Both the position numbers and the translations under genes were made by a program. A stretch of 34,633 nt of DNA. Origin: a virus. Shown here one piece after another: positions 16,028 to 25,700 of the stretch (position 1 is its first letter; each line of letters opens with the position of its first letter). The notes beneath the pieces were generated by a model. That model was not told the origin of the DNA. It made no database searches and saw only the letters and a list, made by a program, of their open reading frames with translations. Location of the stretch: positions 1 to 34,633 of the IMG/VR virus record IMGVR_UViG_3300044301_001096. One strand, written 5' to 3'.

Positions 16028-17497
16028 ATGGCTGCTATAATAGAAGTTAAATACTTCAATACATTTCTTCTAAAGAAAGTAAACCAAACAATAACGAATC
16101 CCAATTATGGAAATATTCCTTCTTGGAATGGTTCTATGGGTATACCTGCAGCTAAAGGAGGTTATCCTATATCTAACGCAGATGTTCCACAAAATTGGGT
16201 TATAGAAGAATCTAGAATTAATGGTGGTTATAACAACACCTCAGTATCTTTTGGTGCTAAAGCATATTTAGTAGAAGAAGAACCTAATGGATCTAGACGT
16301 GGAAACTCTTTAATATACTCAGGTATATTCAACTCTAGAACAGGTATAAATAATACAAATGTGTTTTCAGTAGGAGAAGATATAATTAAATCACTAGATC
16401 CAGCTAATGGAAGTATACAAAAACTTTATGCTGAAGATACTAATTTAAATATATTTCAAGAATTAAAAATTAGTAGAGCTTTAATTGATAAAGATGCTAT
16501 ATATTCTGCAGAAGGTGGTGGAGCTGTTACAAGTGCTAATCTTGTTATTGGAGCTATTCAACCTTACGCTGGTAAATATGGTATTAGTAATGATCCTACA
16601 AGTTTTGCGGTATACGGTACTGATAAGTATTTTACTGATAGAAACAACGGAGCTGTTTTAAAATTATCTGGAGGTTTGGTAGAAATATCTAGAGCTAATA
16701 TGATAGATTATTTTAGAGATAGATTAGGGTCAGGTATTGTGGTAGGTGGAGTAACAGGAAGAGTTATAGGTGGTTGGGACATACACAACAAACAATATGT
16801 TGTTTCAACACAAGAACCAGGTGCACAAGCTTATACAAGAGAAGGTGGTTATGAAACTTTATCATGGGATAATATTGTTCAAGGTTGGACTAGTTTCTTT
16901 ACATATAAACCAGAATTAATGTTTAGCTTAGGTAATAAGTTTTATAGTACAAAATTTGGTAGTTTATATGAGCATTATTCTATATCTGGTACAAGAAATT
17001 TATTCTATGGTAATGACGGTCAAACAGTTAAACCTACTTCTATAACATTTGTTTTTAATCCTAATGTAAGTTTATCTAAAACTTTTAAAACAGTTGATTA
17101 TGAAGGAAGTAATGGTTGGCAAATAAATTCTTTTGTATCTGATCTTACAGGTATGAATAATGTTACTAATAATAACAACTGGGCAGAGTTTCAAGATGCA
17201 ACTACTCAAGTATATAGCTATACACAAGGACAGTATGATGCTGCGGGTAATGTATATCCTAATGCTAACCCACCGTTTTATTATGCTGGGTTTAATAGAA
17301 AAGAAAATAAATATGTGGCTAACTTGGTAAATAATAGTTTACCTATGCCTGGTGAAATTACTTATGGCGCAGCTATATCTGGTATAAAAGGATTTTTAGC
17401 CACTGTAACAATAGCTACAGATACAGTTACAGAACCAGGTGGTGAAAAAGAATTATTCTCTGTTGGTAGTGAGTTTATAGCTAACAGCGGATATTAA
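16028..17497 (+). CDS. Tail structural protein, beta-rich (possible second propeller or fibre)
   Basis: This 489-residue protein is beta-rich, with many Gly, Asn, Tyr and Thr residues. Blade-like units such as GTDKYFTDRNNGAVLKLSGG, GGWDIHNKQYVVSTQ and LFYGNDGQTVKPTSITF suggest a propeller related to the nozzle fold. SLSKTFKTVDYEGSNGWQINSF (about 347-368) is a pattern I recall from tail proteins of marine podoviruses. No enzyme motif is visible. Together with the larger protein upstream it may build the nozzle or hub; an alternative is a fibre or needle. The gap to the upstream gene is 22 bases and it ends just before the cupin-like gene. Confidence 0.6.
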   Translation: MAAIIEVKYFNTFLLKKVNQTITNPNYGNIPSWNGSMGIPAAKGGYPISNADVPQNWVIEESRINGGYNNTSVSFGAKAYLVEEEPNGSRRGNSLIYSGIFNSRTGINNTNVFSVGEDIIKSLDPANGSIQKLYAEDTNLNIFQELKISRALIDKDAIYSAEGGGAVTSANLVIGAIQPYAGKYGISNDPTSFAVYGTDKYFTDRNNGAVLKLSGGLVEISRANMIDYFRDRLGSGIVVGGVTGRVIGGWDIHNKQYVVSTQEPGAQAYTREGGYETLSWDNIVQGWTSFFTYKPELMFSLGNKFYSTKFGSLYEHYSISGTRNLFYGNDGQTVKPTSITFVFNPNVSLSKTFKTVDYEGSNGWQINSFVSDLTGMNNVTNNNNWAEFQDATTQVYSYTQGQYDAAGNVYPNANPPFYYAGFNRKENKYVANLVNNSLPMPGEITYGAAISGIKGFLATVTIATDTVTEPGGEKELFSVGSEFIANSGY

Positions 17498-17507
17498 ATT
17501 AAATAAA

Positions 17508-17951
17508 ATGAAATTAAAAAAAGCAACAGCTGTAGAGGCTTTGCAGAAATTAATATTTGAAGGTAAAGAAGAAGATGGATTTTATGGAGACGGTAAAGCA
17601 ATAGCAACGGTACCTGATATACCAATAATACATAATTTCGCAGATCAACTCTACATAAGACAAATGAATTTAAAAAAAGGACATGTTATTCTAGGTGCAG
17701 TTCATAATCATCTACATGTTTGGTTTTTATTAACAGGTTCAGTTATTATAAATAATAATGGTGAAAAGATAGAGCACATAGCTCCTTGCTATACTGTATC
17801 AGAACCTGGTTCGCAAAGAATTATTTTAGCTTTAGAAGATTCTATATTTGTAAATGTTCACAAAAACCCTACAAATACAAAGGATATAGCTGAATTAGAA
17901 AAAGAAATAGTCTCTATGACAAAAGAAGAATACAATAATAAATATAAGTAA
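17508..17951 (+). CDS. Cupin-fold protein within the tail cluster
   Basis: The 147-residue protein has one predicted cupin barrel (about 48-120). KKGHVILGAVHNHLHVWFLLTGSV resembles cupin motif 1, with His66, His68 and His70 in the metal-binding region, but the usual Glu position is hydrophobic. Motif 2 is seen only loosely as SEPGSQRIILALEDSIFVNVH; its expected His after the Pro-Gly is not obvious. Metal binding is therefore possible, but a normal cupin enzyme site is incomplete. It lies between tail and internal-protein genes, only 10 bases after the first and one base before the second, so a virion role (decoration or baseplate-like ring) is as likely as a metabolic one. Confidence 0.6.
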   Translation: MKLKKATAVEALQKLIFEGKEEDGFYGDGKAIATVPDIPIIHNFADQLYIRQMNLKKGHVILGAVHNHLHVWFLLTGSVIINNNGEKIEHIAPCYTVSEPGSQRIILALEDSIFVNVHKNPTNTKDIAELEKEIVSMTKEEYNNKYK

Positions 17952-17952
17952 T

Positions 17953-18633
17953 ATGAGTTTTTTATTAGGATCCGCAGCTATAAGTGCGGGTACAAGCATA
18001 CTCGGTGGTATCCTTGGTGGCGGAAAAGCTAGAAGAGCGGCAAGAAAAGCTGCTAAGCAATTAAAAAAAATGAACGCTAAAATGGCACAACTAGAAGCTA
18101 ATAGACAGGAAATAATTAATCCTTACGAGGATTCTACTAACTTAAGTAGTATGATGAGTAATCCTATGGCTAATTTAGCTGTTGCTACACAAGCAACTGA
18201 AATGCAGATCGAAGAAACTGATCAAGCATTGGCTAATACATTAGATACTATAAGACAAACTGGAGGTGGAGCTGGTAGTGCAACTGCTTTAGCTCAAGCT
18301 GCATTAAAATCTAAACAAGGTATTGCTGCTAGTATTGAAGCTCAAGAAAAATCTAATGAACAAGCTAGACAAGCTGGTGAGCAAAGATTACAAGATGCTA
18401 AAATAGCTGAAGAGAAAAGAATGCAAGGTCTTGATGCTGCTGGTAAACAATTTGTATTTGGTCAAAGAGAAGCTAGAGAAATGCAACAACTAAACAGACT
18501 ACAAGCACAAATAGATAACATGCAGGGTGTTAAAGCACAGGCGCAGAGAGATCAAACAGCTGCTATTACTGGAGCTATATCAGGAGTTGCAGGAGCTGCT
18601 AGTTCATATTTTGGAGCTAAAAACGCTGGTTAA
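17953..18633 (+). CDS. Probable internal (DNA-ejection) protein
   Basis: This 226-residue protein has a hydrophobic, Gly-rich N-terminus (residues 2-25, SFLLGSAAISAGTSILGGIL), a basic stretch (GGKARRAARKAAKQLKK), a long Ala/Gln/Glu-rich coiled coil (about 35-195) and a second small-residue hydrophobic segment near the end (about 203-222, AAITGAISGVAGAASSYFG). Two membrane-active ends joined by a helical rod fit podovirus ejection proteins such as T7 gp14 or P22 gp7, which leave the virion and help DNA cross the envelope. Position, between tail genes and the giant protein, agrees. No motif proves it. Confidence 0.6.
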   Translation: MSFLLGSAAISAGTSILGGILGGGKARRAARKAAKQLKKMNAKMAQLEANRQEIINPYEDSTNLSSMMSNPMANLAVATQATEMQIEETDQALANTLDTIRQTGGGAGSATALAQAALKSKQGIAASIEAQEKSNEQARQAGEQRLQDAKIAEEKRMQGLDAAGKQFVFGQREAREMQQLNRLQAQIDNMQGVKAQAQRDQTAAITGAISGVAGAASSYFGAKNAG

Positions 18634-18644
18634 AAATATAGAAA

Positions 18645-19727
18645 ATGGAGAATAAAAATATATCAATAAACTTATTTATAAAGCAAATGTTACAGAGTGA
18701 TAACATGGCTTATGTACCTGGATATTTAAGCTCTAGAGTAAACATTGACTATGGTGTTTTAAATAAAGCATACCAGAATACAGGTAGAATATATGCTAGA
18801 CTAAAAGCAGAATTAGAAAGAGGAACATGTGGTGATTGTATATTAGAAAATAAAATGCTAGTACAATTAGAAGCTGCTCCTCAACTTTCATTAGAGTTTT
18901 TATCTAATGTAATGGGTGAATTACAAGTTGTAGAAACTGGTAACTACGATCCTAACAATTATTATGGATACATGGTTGCAAATTGTATTATTACTAAAAA
19001 ACCTGGTTTTTCTAAAACAGATGGTTATGATGTTTCTTTACAACTACTAGACAATGGCTCACAACAATTAATGTTTACAGGTCCGATGTTAGATACACCT
19101 TTAGTTATAAATAGCTCTGCTTTACAAAGTTTACTAGACGCAGATACATCTATGGTAGTTGAAACACCAGATCTTAATGCTGGTATGGATCAATTATTAG
19201 TAGAGTCTGGATTATTTACACCTGATTCAATAGGTGAAAACGGTAAATTATCTTCAGCTGCAAAAATATCAGAAGAATTTATATTAAAATTTAACGGTGA
19301 ACCTGATTATGAAATAATAGATATTGGTGGTGGTAAAGGTAGAAACATATTAAAATTTGATTTAGATAAAATAGAAAGAAAACTACAACCATTTATAAAC
19401 GCTGAAGTTGCTGGTATATTATCAGCAGAACAAGAAGCAGTTGCAGCTTGGAACGTTTATTTAGCTCAACTATCAAGTGATGAAGAAGATGATCAGATGG
19501 TTCAAAACGCTAATGCCGGTAGTTTATCATGGGATTATCAAAGAGATTTACCTTTACATCAAGATAAAAAAATTATATTTGGAGAAAGATATAAGCAATT
19601 TTTTATAAAAAATTATTTAGTACAGTTTTTAACTAACAAACTACCTTATGTAGAACAAGATGCCGCGGTATTTGATTTACAACAAGGCATTGCTGATAAA
19701 GCACAAAAAATAATGGGTAACCAATAA
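18645..19727 (+). CDS. Probable virion protein of unknown function
   Basis: I do not recognise this 360-residue protein. It is acidic and mixed alpha/beta. The first third is helical (NISINLFIKQMLQSDNMAY, YARLKAELERGTCGDC), the middle has beta segments (YDVSLQLLDNGSQQLMFTGP), and the last third is helical, with a run EQEAVAAWNVYLAQLSSDEEDD and a final stretch LQQGIADKAQKIMGNQ. CGDC at about 61-64 is isolated and probably not a redox site. There is no signal peptide. It lies 11 bases after the ejection-type gene and 10 bases before the giant protein gene, so it is likely an internal or core protein that works with them. Confidence 0.6.
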   Translation: MENKNISINLFIKQMLQSDNMAYVPGYLSSRVNIDYGVLNKAYQNTGRIYARLKAELERGTCGDCILENKMLVQLEAAPQLSLEFLSNVMGELQVVETGNYDPNNYYGYMVANCIITKKPGFSKTDGYDVSLQLLDNGSQQLMFTGPMLDTPLVINSSALQSLLDADTSMVVETPDLNAGMDQLLVESGLFTPDSIGENGKLSSAAKISEEFILKFNGEPDYEIIDIGGGKGRNILKFDLDKIERKLQPFINAEVAGILSAEQEAVAAWNVYLAQLSSDEEDDQMVQNANAGSLSWDYQRDLPLHQDKKIIFGERYKQFFIKNYLVQFLTNKLPYVEQDAAVFDLQQGIADKAQKIMGNQ

Positions 19728-19737
19728 ATTAAATTAA

Positions 19738-22700
19738 ATGACTAGACAAGAATATGTAAAAAAGTTGATTGCTGATGGTGGTTACACTAGTGATCAAATA
19801 TATCAAATGTCTCAAGCTGTTGCGGAAGCACCAGTAAAGACAAACGATCCTGCTGTAAAAGCGGAGACCAATGCAGGATCGACAAACGATATGGTCTCAG
19901 AATCGGAAAGTGGTTTATCGGAATCACCTATACTACCGGGAACTGTAATAACAAAAGGAGGTTATGAATATAAATTCCATGTAGATGATGAAACGGGTCA
20001 AGGTGAATATTATAGAAGACCAGCAGGTGAAGATGTAACATGGACAGATTTAGGTAAAGACGAAAGCGAAGCTGGTATGCTTGATAAAGCTTCTGCTGCT
20101 TACCATTTTGGACACTCAGATATGAGTCCAGAAAAAAGAAAAGAATATGAAGAGCAAATAAAAGCTCATGAACAGTATAAAAAAGATAAAGCTGCTGCTA
20201 TAAAAAAATACAATGAAGATAATAAAAAAGGTGTATTAGGTATATTAGCAGGAGATGATAATAAGTTTTTTGGTAATTTTGGCTTAGGTGAAGGAAAAGA
20301 ATTTACTTGGGATGCTTTTACTAAAGACATATCTGACATGAAGTTTGGAGAGTCAATAGCTAGAGCTGGAGGCGAAGGTGTAGAATTCATAATAGACGCG
20401 GCTGATTTTAAAATTAGTAAACTAGCTTTAGAACCTATAGCTGGAGCTTTAAATGCTATGGGTGTTTTAGATTTAAGTGATTATGAAGATGATTCATGGG
20501 ACGGTGTTAGTTTTGACAATGTAATTAATAATATTGTAGCAGAGTTTGTAGTAGGTGATCCTGCTTATGAAGGTTCATATGATTTTGGTGAAGAAGTAGG
20601 TGATCTTGTAGAGTCTGGAATATTAAACATTGGTGCTGGTATGATGGCTGTACCAAAGTTATTAGCTGATACTAAAAAAATGATTGGAGATAGTATAGGT
20701 GAATATTTACCTCCTGGTGCACAAGCAGTTTTAAAATCTCCATTAATGAGAGCTACAATGCCTGGATTATCTGCTATGAATGATATAAGTCAAAAAGGTT
20801 TAGTTGAAGCTGGCGAAGAAGGTTATAATGTGTTTAGTAAAAAAGCTGAACAATTAAACATGACATTAGCTGATTTTGGAGATGTAGGTATGGCTGAAAT
20901 GATGGGTGATGCTTTTACAGGTGGTGATGAAGGAGATTATGATATGAAAAAAAGACTTGCTTCTTTTGTTGCTGGTAGTACTAGAATTACAGCATCAGCT
21001 TTAGGATCATTACCTTCAGTGGCTCAATCAATGATACCTTATGTAGGTATTGCTTCTATTGTAGCAGGTGAAGCAGCTAGAACTAACATGGAAAGCGCGC
21101 AAGATGGTAGACCATTAAACTGGGGAAGATTAGCACACGCATATACAACAGGTGCTTCAGAAGGTTTACTAGAACTTGTTACTAAGAAAATTGGTGCAGG
21201 TATGTTTAAAGGATTACGTGGTGGTGGTAAAGAAGCAATTGAACAAAGTCTTAGACAGTATGGTACTAAAGTAATGAAAGAGTTTGGTCAAGAAGGTTTA
21301 TCAGAAGTTGGTACATTACTCATAAATCAAGCAGCTGATTATATATATAAAGATGAAGTAGATCAGTTCTTACCTAAATGGGGTGAAGTAATAGATACGT
21401 TCTTAATTGGTGGTGTTATGGGTGGTGGTATGTCTGCTACAGGTGTTGGTGGACAATTAATAAGAAATACTATTTCAAGAAAAAATATTAAAGGTAATTT
21501 ACAAAAAGCAGGTTTTAGTAATCTAGCTAGCATGTTTGAGTCTGTTAATCCATTTACAGAAGGTGGTTTATCACAAGAAATAGGTAGTGGTATGGAAGAC
21601 TCTACAACTCAAATAACTGAACCAGGACAAACAAACCAAGGAGATTTAAAAATAAAAGATCCTAAAGCACCTAATCAAAGAACAGATCAGGATACTAAGA
21701 AAAGTCTTACTCAAACAGAAATAAAACAAACACAAGAAACAGCTCAAGAACAAGCTGCTAGAGAATCAGTTTTAACAGAAAGACCTAACGATATTGGTCA
21801 ACAAAATGAAGCTAAAACTGTTACTATAAAAGATGGTAAACCAGTAAGTGAGTTAACAACTGATGAAAAAGCTGATGCTTACTATGATGTTCTTATGAAT
21901 CCTTCAACAGAAACATTTTTAAATACAGATTTAAAAAGAAAAGTTGAAAGTGGTCAAATGACTACAACTGAAGCTGATCAAATAAAAGCTAATTTTAAAG
22001 CTCAACAAGGTGCAGCAAATAGAATGCAAAATTTAGGCTACAGTGGAGAGCAAAGACAAAAAGCTATAGGTTTGTTAGCTGAAAAACAAAATTTAGAAAA
22101 TAAAATAAAAGACGTTAATGATAAATCTTTAACGCAACCTGAGCAAGCTAGAATAGAAGAAATAAATAGTGAGCTTAGTGCTATACCTAGATCAGCAGAT
22201 CAACAAGCTAATATAGATGCTCAGGTAGAAAAAGATATAGAGTTTACTGAAAAATTTGGTAATGTTGGTAAAAAAGATGGAGAGTTTGAAAATGCTGTTG
22301 GTGAAAACAAAGCTGTACAAGTATTTGAAACAACTCAAGAGTTTGAACAACTTGCTAAAGATAATGGTATAGATGTAGATGCTGATGTAGATGGATTTGT
22401 ATTACCTAATGGTCAGATATTCTTGAACAAACAAAAAATGAGAGAAGCTGGAGCTATAGGTGTTGGTAGACATGAGTTGCTACATAAAGTACTTAAGCAA
22501 CAATTTAGTGGACCAAATGGTGAAAAGCTAAAAGATGAGTTCTTAAAAATACTACAAGAATCAGATCCAGTAGGTTACGCTTTATTAATGGATAAAATGA
22601 AGTTATATTCAGAGCAAGAGTTGAAAGATGCTCCTGATGAATACTTAACAAACTACGCTTCATTATTAATGGAGAATAAAATACCTCTTGAAACGTTTGA

Positions 22701-25700
22701 AACAAAACCTTCATTAATAAAAAGATTAGGAGACTTCTTCTCTAGAATATTCTCTGATGCTGCTAATGAAAATCCAGTTGGACAAAATGTTAAACCAAGT
22801 GATATAGGTTTTGAAAGTGGTAAAGATTTATATGATTTTGTTAGAGGATATGTAAAAGATTCTGAAGCAGGTGTTTTATCTGATAGAGCTCAACAGTTGG
22901 CTGAACAAGGTGTAGCACAAGGTAAAGTTAAAAAATCTAAAACTAAAGCAGATCCACTAGATGCTATAAATGATTTAATACCAGCTGATATAAAAACTAA
23001 AAAGCAGTTTGATGACTTTATAAGTGATAATAGATCAGCACTTAAAATAGCTCAAGCATTAGATCCAGGTGGTGTAATAAATAACTATATAAGATCTAAG
23101 CAAACAAGTCAAGAACAAGGTAATAAAATGCTTGATGAAGTCCGTCTTCGTATGTTTAATTTTGATCCTGAAGCTGTAAGAGCTGATGGTACAGTTGTTG
23201 GACCTAAAGGTTTTGGTGAATCAATATTTGCTAATACTAGGTTTGCTAAAATGGTAGCAAATAAAGATTTAGCTCTAGAAGGTGAAACTAGAAAAGCAAC
23301 AAAAAGCATTGACAGTGAAGGTTTTGTAGAACCAACTACACGTAAAGACAAAAGTAAAAAAGATACTAAACCTAAAGAAAAAAGAAAATCTCAACTACCA
23401 AGAAGTACTACAAAATTTACTACTAATTTTGCATCAAATCTAGGTATAAATGTAGAAGGAAAAACACCTAAACAACTACAAGAAGAGATTCAAAAACAAT
23501 TTGATAAAGCTATAGCTAAAGATTTAAAAGCTAATCCAGTTAAAACCTTTGGTGAAACTAGAAACATCGGTCCAGCAGTAGCTGCTTTAATGGAAAAAGC
23601 AACTGGTATGCCTGCTAAAGTTTTTACAGATAAGTCTCAAAATATTCAGAAAAAAGATGCTAAATCTGGTGCTTTAACAGCTGTTAAACAATATCTATAT
23701 AATAATGCTCAAAGAGATTTTAATAATCTCCCTGATGCATTTGATACTGCCACTGGTAAAGCTAATTTTATACCGGAAAATATAAAAAGAGCATTCTATA
23801 AAAAAGATTCTAAAGGTAAATTTATTTTAGATAAAAGCAAAGGTCTTAAAGATTATCAAAATTTACTAGGTGAAATGGATAAACCTGTGTATAGAGCTAG
23901 TGAAGCTCAAACAATAAAAGGTTTGGTTGGTTTATCACTTAGAAATAGAATATTTGAACAAGCAATGCCTGATCCTATTGCTAGAAAAACTACAGGTGTT
24001 AAGTTTTCAAAATCTAAAGTAAATAATAGTTTATTAAAAACATTAGATAATAATGATATTAAGGGTGTTATGGAGACGCTTGGTGTTTCACGTGAAGACG
24101 CAACTGTTACACAAGCAAATAGAAAGAAAATACAAAAATCTATTCTAAAAAGTGTAAAAGCTGCAAAAATACCATTTGATGTACTTAGAAGATTAGGTCT
24201 TTCTAATTTTGGTGCAGAGAGAAGAGTAGATAGTAATGGAAACTACATTTATAAGCTAGATAATGGAGCGGAAATGATAGGTACTCCTACTTTAGATAAA
24301 AATGGTAATCAAAAACTAGATAAAGAAGGAAAGAAAATTTTTACTGTACCAAGTAAACAAGCTATAGAACTTGCTTTTCCAGGACAAAATGTAAAAGTTT
24401 TAGCAGCTAAAGGATCATTATTTTACGGTTCAGGTGATCAAGCTTTAATAGATATACAAAATGCAGCTAAAGATAACAACAAGTTTTATACTCCAAAAGA
24501 ATTAAGTAACTTTAGAAAAGTTAAAAGAATAACAATTCCTGCAGGTAAAAGATTAACATCGAAAGAAAAAGCAGCTAATAAAGCTCAGGAAAAGATTAAC
24601 ATGGATGCGTTAATGAGTTTTATTGATATGTTAAAAGGTGTGCCAATGAGAGAAGCTGGTATATTAGTTAGACAATCATATGCTGCTACAAGTGGTTTAA
24701 TAAAAATAGCAGCTCCTTTTGTAGGTGTATCTGAAAGATTTATAAAAGCTAAAGATGGCAAACAAGCTGACAGAAAACAACCTTATATAGAAGAACATAG
24801 TCCACCAGTGTCTGTTGTAGGCGCAGCTATTTTATGGGGATTAAAAAATGGTAATCTTAATAAAATAAAACAAGGTATTAAAGATAATTTTGTTCAAATA
24901 CAATTAGCTAATAATGCGGATCGAAAATTAGATCTAGCTAAACTTGATAAGTTATTACCTGAAGGAGTTAGTATACTTACTCCAAATGCTGGTTTAATAA
25001 GATTAGCAGCTGCTGGTATAAATTTAAATACTATACAAGATTTAAATAATCCAGGTAAATCACTAGCTGATAAAGCTGGTTTACCTTTACCAAAAGAATT
25101 AAGATCTAATCCTAGTGCATTTAATTATCAAAATAGATTATTAGTAGATTCAGGTGCTTTAGAATTTGATTCTAACAAAGATACGTTTTTAGATAAACCT
25201 ATAATGACTATAGAACAAGCTAAAAATGATTTGAAAATAAATAGACCCGTTGCTGTAGCTAAAAATAATAATGTAAAAAACGCTAGTAGAACTTTAAACA
25301 ATCAATTGTTTTCAGATAATCAAACAGCAGAGCAAATGAAAACTGTTATGGTTAACTCACTGGAAACAAAGGTGAAAGCCTCTAGAAGTAATCCTGAAAG
25401 AAAAGGTATTAGTGTTTTTGATTTTGACGATACACTTGCTAGAACAAAAGAAAGAGTTATAGTTAACATGCCTGATGGTAAGATTAAAGAAATATCAGCT
25501 AGTGAATTTGCTAGAGATGCTGGTAAATTTACAGAACAAGGTGCTGAGTTTGATTTTAGTAATTTTGAAAACGTTGCTAAAGGAACTAAAGAAGGACCAC
25601 TAGCAGAGCTTGCTAGAAAACGTCAAGGTAAATTTGGTTCAGGTGATATATTTGTTTTAACAGCAAGACCTAATTCAGCTGGTCCAGCAATACAAGCTTT

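Noticed and set aside
17700-17725. HNH-like string (VHNHLHVW) suggesting a homing nuclease
   Set aside because: Spacing and surrounding residues match cupin motif 1, and the Asn and second His of a beta-beta-alpha metal finger are absent.
19318-19350. DIGGGKGRNILKFD in the 360-residue protein, like methyltransferase motif I
   Set aside because: No other methyltransferase motifs follow and the surrounding sequence is not a Rossmann fold pattern; probably a turn in a structural protein.
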